NCBI GenBank assembly: GCA_029262995.1
Contig: JAJCYH010000011.1
Location: forward strand, 248,001-312,000
DNA from: Saprospiraceae bacterium
Lineage (GTDB): Bacteria > Bacteroidota > Bacteroidia > Chitinophagales > Saprospiraceae
Direction: 5' to 3'
DNA length: 64,000 bases
Part shown: piece after piece, positions 59,410 through 64,000 of the stretch
How the letters are laid out: each line of letters starts with the position of its first letter
Numbering within the stretch: the first letter of the stretch is position 1
Position numbers and translations under genes: made by a program
The notes under the pieces: model-generated
The model's database searches: none
Seen by the model: the letters and a program-made list of their open reading frames with translations, nothing else
Told to the model about the DNA's origin: nothing

Positions 59410-61143
59410 ATGACACACTCAATCACTTTTCGAAATCTGATTCTATTTTTTTCTTGCTTGGTAATTGTTTGTCATGCTTGTAAGCAAAATGACACTAACG
59501 TATTGCAGAGGAATGAAAATAATCCTATTGTCAAAGAAATGAAACTAAAAAATGCAGCTGTAGTTTCAGCTCATCATTTAGCGTCTGAAATTGGTACACA
59601 AATTCTAAAAGACGGGGGTAATGCTATTGATGCAGCGATTTCTGTTCAATTCGCTCTTGCTGTCTGCTATCCTGTTGCTGGGAATATAGGGGGAGGTGGT
59701 TTTTTAATTTACAGAAGTTCAGATGGAAAATATGATGCACTAGACTTCAGAGAAACCGCCCCTATACTTGCACATAAAGATATGTTCTTAGATTCACTTG
59801 GCAATGTAATTCAAAATAAGTCACTTATTGGTCACCAAGCATGTGGTGTGCCAGGAACGGTGGATGGTATGTGGAACGCTTATAATAGATATTCCAAATT
59901 AAAGGATTGGAAGAAATTAATTGAGCCATCAATTAAACTAGCTTCTGACGGATTTGCAATATCTGATAGACAAGCTAGTCGACTAAATAAGTACAAAGAA
60001 TATTTTAATCGCAACAACAATGCCTCTCATGCATTTGTTAAATATAAAGCATGGAAAGGGGGGGATACACTAACTCAAAAAGAATTAGCAAATACATTGC
60101 AATTAATCGCCAACAATGGAAGAGATGGTTTTTATTCAGCATCCGTTGCGGATAAAATCGTTTCTGAGATGAAGCGTGGAGCTGGCATAATAAGTCACAA
60201 GGACCTAACAGAATATAAGTCTAAATGGCGTGATGTAATATATGCTGATTATAAGGAATACAGAATAGCATCCATGCCTCCACCTAGTAGTGGAGGAATC
60301 ACACTTGTTCAGCTTTTTAATGCAGTTGAAAACTACAATTTGAAAGAACTGGGATTTCACAGTAAGGAAATGATACATCTTATAGTAGAAGCAGAAAGAA
60401 GAGTTTATGCTGATAGAGCAAGTTATTTGGGCGATTCTGACTTTTATAATGTGCCCATTGCTCAACTGACAGATGAAGCTTATATGAAATATCGAATGGA
60501 GGATTTCGATTTGGAGAAAGCTAGTTCTTCTACTTCAATTAAAGAAGGTCAGATTAAAGAAAGCGAACAGACTACACATTTCTCTATAGTAGATAGTATG
60601 GGTAACGCAGTTTCGCTTACGACTACTCTTAATACAGCTTATGGGTCCAAAGTGGTTGTAAGTGGTGCAGGTTTTTTTCTTAACAATGAAATGGATGACT
60701 TTAGTATTAAACCCGGTGTTCCCAATTATTATGGCTTGGTCGGCAACGAAGCAAATGCCATTGAACCACAGAAAAGAATGCTTAGTTCAATGTCACCTTC
60801 AATTGTTGAAAAAGCTGGCAAGTTAAAAATGGTTGTTGGCTCTCCAGGTGGATCTACAATAATAACATCCGTATTTCAAACTATTATAAACGTCATTGAA
60901 TATGAGATGTCTGCAGCGGAAGCTACGCATTCTTGTAGATTTCATCACCAATGGTTACCTGATCAGATTATGATTGAAGATTCTTGCTTTAGTACTGAAT
61001 TGATAAATAGTCTACAAGTAATGGGGCATGATGTAAATATAAGAATACCAATTGGAAAGGTAGAGACAATTGTCAAACTTGAAAATGGTTCACTTGACGC
61101 TGCAGCTGATATTAGAGGTGAAGACTCTGTATCAGGATATTAA
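59410..61143 (+). CDS. ggt: Gamma-glutamyltransferase, lipoprotein form
   Basis: This Ntn-hydrolase cleaves the gamma-glutamyl bond of glutathione-like compounds in the envelope. It has a lipobox-like signal (VCHAC, Cys24). The large subunit carries GGNAIDAAISVQFAL, NIGGGGFLIYR and DFRETAP. Autoprocessing should occur before Thr388 of QTTHFSIVDSMGNAVSLTT, and the small subunit holds GAGFFLNNEMDDFS, SMSPSIV and VVGSPGGSTI. All catalytic signatures are intact in 577 residues. It ends directly against the convergent cytochrome gene. Confidence 0.94.
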   Translation: MTHSITFRNLILFFSCLVIVCHACKQNDTNVLQRNENNPIVKEMKLKNAAVVSAHHLASEIGTQILKDGGNAIDAAISVQFALAVCYPVAGNIGGGGFLIYRSSDGKYDALDFRETAPILAHKDMFLDSLGNVIQNKSLIGHQACGVPGTVDGMWNAYNRYSKLKDWKKLIEPSIKLASDGFAISDRQASRLNKYKEYFNRNNNASHAFVKYKAWKGGDTLTQKELANTLQLIANNGRDGFYSASVADKIVSEMKRGAGIISHKDLTEYKSKWRDVIYADYKEYRIASMPPPSSGGITLVQLFNAVENYNLKELGFHSKEMIHLIVEAERRVYADRASYLGDSDFYNVPIAQLTDEAYMKYRMEDFDLEKASSSTSIKEGQIKESEQTTHFSIVDSMGNAVSLTTTLNTAYGSKVVVSGAGFFLNNEMDDFSIKPGVPNYYGLVGNEANAIEPQKRMLSSMSPSIVEKAGKLKMVVGSPGGSTIITSVFQTIINVIEYEMSAAEATHSCRFHHQWLPDQIMIEDSCFSTELINSLQVMGHDVNIRIPIGKVETIVKLENGSLDAAADIRGEDSVSGY

Positions 61144-62532
61144 TTATAATGTTTTTAAATATTCTATGATAGCCATTCTTTCCTTTTGACTTAAGTCATC
61201 ACCAAAATCATGGCCTTGATTTCCATAGGCTTTTACAGTAGTATCGTAGCAATTGCAATTGTCATCATTTTGGTATTCATTAAATTTCCAACCTAACGCA
61301 TCGAAGTCATAATCTTTACTATTATAAGACCTCTTCCAGTATTTAGGACGGATTGCTGAATTTAATAAGCCTTCTACAGTAGGGACTGATCCATTATGTA
61401 AGTAGGGTGCTGTAGCCCATATGCCGTCTAACGGTGGTGCAATATAACCTGGCTCAATGACTAGTCTTCCTGGGTGACTTCCTTGAACAAACCAGCTTTC
61501 ATTATACCAATCGATAAATCCTGAATATAAGCTATCTGTATATGCCAGAGATAACTCGGGGTCAGTTTTTATTAAATCAAGTGAAACAAGAAAATTGGGA
61601 TAGCTTTCTTGTTCTTCATAAGTGCCATGACATGACGAGCAGTTTAGTTCAAATAGTTTGCGCCCAAGCTTAGATTTTTCTTTGTTGATATATGCTGGAT
61701 ATTCTGGTGCTTCAAGCGTATTTATCCATGCAAGTATGTCAGGAAAACGTTCATCAATAACTTTGGCTTCGGTTGTATCCTTTAAAGTAAGAATTGAAGA
61801 TGCCATAAGGAATTTTGAAAAATCGCCTCTTCCAATTGCTGTATAGAACATAGCATTCTTTTTTTTCAATAGCCACCAAGGTGGCACATCAGTTGGAATT
61901 GTCTGTTCTGGTATATCCAATAGCAATGAGTCGGACCACTCAAGAGTATTGCTATTGCGATGTGCAATTAAAACCGCCGTGAGTTTGTCTGCTGGATTTA
62001 GCCCCCTGATTTTAGTAATTAATTGGCCACTTAGAGCATCACTGGCTTTTTTTAATGGTTCAAAGGCTTTATATTCTTTAGACTCAAACCCAAACTTATT
62101 GCCTACCAAAACTCCGATGAACTTATTTGTTGCTTGTACATCAATTCTATAGTCAAAACTGTTGTTTCCCAATCCTACAATAAACTCTCCATTAATAGAA
62201 TCTGCATGGCAGCTTAAGCAATTTGGAGTTAGAATTTTTATACCTTCAGTATTTTCAATTAAATTAAACTGAGGAGGTATTAAGGAAGCTTCTCCATTTC
62301 TTTTTAAGACATTTGAAGAATCTAACAAACCAAAATCCTTAAAGAAGGCATATGGAATTCCAGAGCTGACATAATCGCCAGAAACAAGATAATCATAACC
62401 CTTAGTTGCATCTCCAGCCCTTTGTAAGGAAGGAGGTATAAATGACTTTTCAACAAAATTGTAAATCTGGAAAGAAAACAAAATGAAAACAGCTGTAATC
62501 AGTATAAAGTAAGGATGATTCTTGATATTCAT
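61144..62532 (-). CDS. Di-heme c-type cytochrome, peroxidase-like
   Basis: The 462-residue protein has an N-terminal membrane or signal helix (FILITAVFILFSFQIYNFV), then two heme-binding CxxCH sites: CLSCH at 105-109 and CSSCH at 298-302. The C-terminal motif APPLDGIWATAPYLHNGSVP is shared with MauG/cytochrome c peroxidase-like families, where the region near YLHNGS surrounds the second heme. It is longer than classic CcpA, and no peroxidase-specific residues can be confirmed by eye. Periplasmic location fits the Ccm genes at 27 kb. Function: oxidase, peroxidase or electron carrier, unresolved. Confidence 0.82.
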   Translation of the reverse strand: MNIKNHPYFILITAVFILFSFQIYNFVEKSFIPPSLQRAGDATKGYDYLVSGDYVSSGIPYAFFKDFGLLDSSNVLKRNGEASLIPPQFNLIENTEGIKILTPNCLSCHADSINGEFIVGLGNNSFDYRIDVQATNKFIGVLVGNKFGFESKEYKAFEPLKKASDALSGQLITKIRGLNPADKLTAVLIAHRNSNTLEWSDSLLLDIPEQTIPTDVPPWWLLKKKNAMFYTAIGRGDFSKFLMASSILTLKDTTEAKVIDERFPDILAWINTLEAPEYPAYINKEKSKLGRKLFELNCSSCHGTYEEQESYPNFLVSLDLIKTDPELSLAYTDSLYSGFIDWYNESWFVQGSHPGRLVIEPGYIAPPLDGIWATAPYLHNGSVPTVEGLLNSAIRPKYWKRSYNSKDYDFDALGWKFNEYQNDDNCNCYDTTVKAYGNQGHDFGDDLSQKERMAIIEYLKTL

Positions 62533-62663
62533 TATAAAGGGAAAAATCTATAGCGTTAAAGTTTAACAAGTATTTAACGAGTAAAATATAAAAAAAGTGA
62601 TTTGGTTTAAACCAATTAAGATTATTTTGGTCTTATTATGGTTAACCACTAAAATTATAATGC

Positions 62664-63401
62664 ATGAAGCTTTATTTTATCCTGTTGTTATTCCTCTCAA
62701 GTGTAGCAATATTTGCCCAGAATAATGAAGGCGTTATTATATATGAGGACAAATTCAATGTTCACCGGGGATTACCACCAGAAATGGAAGCGATGAAGGA
62801 CAGGATACCTGAATTCAGAAGTTCTAAAAAAGAGTTAAGTTTTAAGGGAGTTGAAGCCTTATACAAAGCGTTCAAAGAATTAGAGGAAAAACCGCAGGAA
62901 TTTAATGGACGTAGGCGCTCCAATTGGGGGAATAGAGGAAAGAATAACGAATTCTACACCAATGTTTCAGATATGAGTTCTGTTGATAGGCAAGAATTTT
63001 TCGGCAAGGAATTCTTAATTGAAGGAACAAGGGAAATGCCAAAATGGAAAATTACTGCTGATCAAAAACAGGTAGGCTCATACTTGTGTCAAAAGGCAAT
63101 TTTAAAAGATTCAATAAATACTACAGTTGCTTGGTTTACGCCAATGATTCCAGTATCAGCAGGTCCTGATAGCTTTTATGGTTTGCCAGGAATGATATTG
63201 CATATCGACGTTAATGATGGAGAAAGGACGATTACGGCTCAATCTATCGAGTTAAAACCATTGGAAAATATCATTACACGACCAGATCAAGGTAAAAAAA
63301 TTACAAGAGAAGAATTTGAAGAGCTTAAAGAAGCTAAGATGAAAGAAATGGAACAAGAATATGGAGGTTCCAATAGAAGGTTTATGTTCCGAAGAGGATA
63401 A
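62664..63401 (+). CDS. GLPGLI-family secreted protein
   Basis: The 245-residue protein has a signal peptide (MKLYFILLLFLSSVAIFAQ) and the family core QVGSYLCQKAILK, VAWFTPMIPVSAGPDSFYGLPGMIL (quoted in part: DSFYGLPGMIL near 170-180), from which the name comes. A basic and Gly/Asn-rich stretch (GRRRSNWGNRGKNN near 82-95) and an acidic C-terminal helix are present. The function is unknown, but these genes very often sit beside a TonB-receptor-like barrel, as here, 15 bases upstream of the next gene. Confidence 0.88.
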   Translation: MKLYFILLLFLSSVAIFAQNNEGVIIYEDKFNVHRGLPPEMEAMKDRIPEFRSSKKELSFKGVEALYKAFKELEEKPQEFNGRRRSNWGNRGKNNEFYTNVSDMSSVDRQEFFGKEFLIEGTREMPKWKITADQKQVGSYLCQKAILKDSINTTVAWFTPMIPVSAGPDSFYGLPGMILHIDVNDGERTITAQSIELKPLENIITRPDQGKKITREEFEELKEAKMKEMEQEYGGSNRRFMFRRG

Positions 63402-63416
63402 TATCAAAACGAAACA

Positions 63417-64000
63417 ATGAGGCAATTTACCTTAGTACTATTAGTACTGACAATTAGCGCAGTTAATATTTTTGCGCAAAGCAAAACAGAAATAACTGGA
63501 TTTGTAATTAGTGAAGAAGAACCATTAGTCAGTGCAACAGTTGTTCTCTTATCGGAAAAAGATTCAACGTTAGTAAATTTTGGCTTGACCAATAATAAAG
63601 GGTTTTTCAAAATCCCATCGATAAATAACGGTGACTACTTATTGCAGATTACCTTTCTAGGTTTTGAACAGTTCTCACAACCCATAATTGCTGATGGTAC
63701 AAAAATAGAGCTGGGAGAAATATTGCTCTCAACGGCAAGCAGTACTTTGGATGCAGTTGAAATTAAAGCAGAGCATGTTCCAATGATGATGAAAAGAGAT
63801 ACTCTTGAATACAATGCTGCAGCTTTTCAGACACAACCTAACGAATTGGTTGAAGACTTATTAAAGCGATTGCCGGGAGTAGAAGTTGAAAGCGACGGAA
63901 CAATAAAGGCTCAAGGTGAAGAAGTTACCCAGGTACTAGTTGACGGCAAGAAATTTTTTGGAGATGATCCTAAAATAGCAACGCGTAATTTGCCTGCCAG
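63417..64000 (+). CDS. TonB-dependent-receptor-like protein (partial, 3' end off window)
   Basis: I translated 194 codons from the ATG at 63417 to the window edge. A signal peptide (to IFAQ near 20) is followed by a carboxypeptidase-like beta-sandwich (TEITGFVISEEEPLVSATVV, LTNNKGFFKIPSINNGDYLL and ITFLGFEQF, to about 100). The plug start follows: DLLKRLPGVEVESDGTIKAQ (quoted within limits) and VTQVLVDGKKFFGDDP, typical of the outer-membrane beta-barrel family 3. A full member would be 800-900 residues. The pairing with the GLPGLI gene upstream suggests one envelope function of unknown substrate. Confidence 0.85.
   Translation, partial: MRQFTLVLLVLTISAVNIFAQSKTEITGFVISEEEPLVSATVVLLSEKDSTLVNFGLTNNKGFFKIPSINNGDYLLQITFLGFEQFSQPIIADGTKIELGEILLSTASSTLDAVEIKAEHVPMMMKRDTLEYNAAAFQTQPNELVEDLLKRLPGVEVESDGTIKAQGEEVTQVLVDGKKFFGDDPKIATRNLPA

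Noticed and set aside
1-64000. tRNA or rRNA genes, prophage, transposase or restriction-modification genes
   Set aside because: I looked for conserved tRNA ends, rRNA-like GC-rich blocks and transposase or methylase motifs and found none in the readable frames.

Overview
The window is a 64 kb piece of chromosome from an AT-rich member of the Bacteroidota. The evidence is the gliding-motility gene gldC, a GLPGLI-family protein beside an outer-membrane beta-barrel receptor, a lipoprotein-type TamA (TamL), DUF2911 and DUF2853 proteins, a menaquinone pathway, a bacillithiol-linked YtxJ, and many promoters of the Bacteroidota type (TAnnTTTG at -7). The gene set resembles Saprospiria or Cytophagia, but that rank is inference. 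Genes are dense, mostly housekeeping, and often overlap head-to-tail or tail-to-tail. I see no rRNA, tRNA, IS element, prophage or CRISPR array. The only structural RNA of a known family is the SRP RNA.

Layout. 1-4.3 kb: a PLP sulfur-amino-acid enzyme cut by the window edge, a beta-barrel protein, RluD, a LuxC-like acyl-CoA reductase and endonuclease III. 4.3-9.4 kb: TamL head-to-head with a TrmH-type methyltransferase, a TlpA-like lipoprotein and uridine kinase. 9.4-14.2 kb: a nucleoside transporter divergent from uridine kinase across a palindromic promoter, a DUF2911 protein and a TonB-receptor-like barrel. 14.2-18.8 kb (minus strand): a probable operon of an NqrM-like protein, a secreted PIG-L deacetylase, an unlisted 44-aa membrane protein and an SLC5 symporter. 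18.8-21.8 kb: MazG, a small HTH protein, two tandem candidate small RNAs, an RluA-type synthase, SRP RNA and transaldolase. 21.8-26.7 kb: uridine phosphorylase, an ArsC-like protein with HemF, a lipoprotein, a LuxE-like synthetase and an amidase.

26.9-31 kb: ccmB, a ccmC/ccsA-type gene, ccmD, glutamate dehydrogenase and an Lrp regulator. 31-36.7 kb: a TraB/GumN protein, GldC, an S24/LexA-like repressor, a degenerate ABC ATPase, a YyaL-like lipoprotein and a YkuK RNase-H-fold protein. 36.8-40.4 kb: an active/inactive M16 peptidase pair. 40.4-46.4 kb: an MDR reductase, then menC-menE-menF-menD. 46.4-54 kb: a secreted cysteine-repeat protein with a recent 612-bp duplication, a desaturase, polyphosphate kinase, TpiA and an SRPBCC protein. 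54-64 kb: a beta-barrel, a lipoprotein rhodanese, a promoter-terminator unit encoding only a tiny ORF, ferredoxin, PssA, an M48 protease, YtxJ, DUF2853, gamma-glutamyltransferase, a di-heme cytochrome c, GLPGLI and a truncated TonB-dependent receptor.

Functional threads are uridine uptake and salvage (transporter, kinase, phosphorylase), cytochrome c maturation plus a c-type cytochrome plus menaquinone, and envelope biogenesis (TamL, PssA, desaturase, amidase). The least explained items are the paired candidate sRNAs near 20 kb, the mini transcription unit near 55.7 kb, the 44-aa partner of the symporter, the ATPase-dead ABC-like protein, and the split LuxC/LuxE pair.
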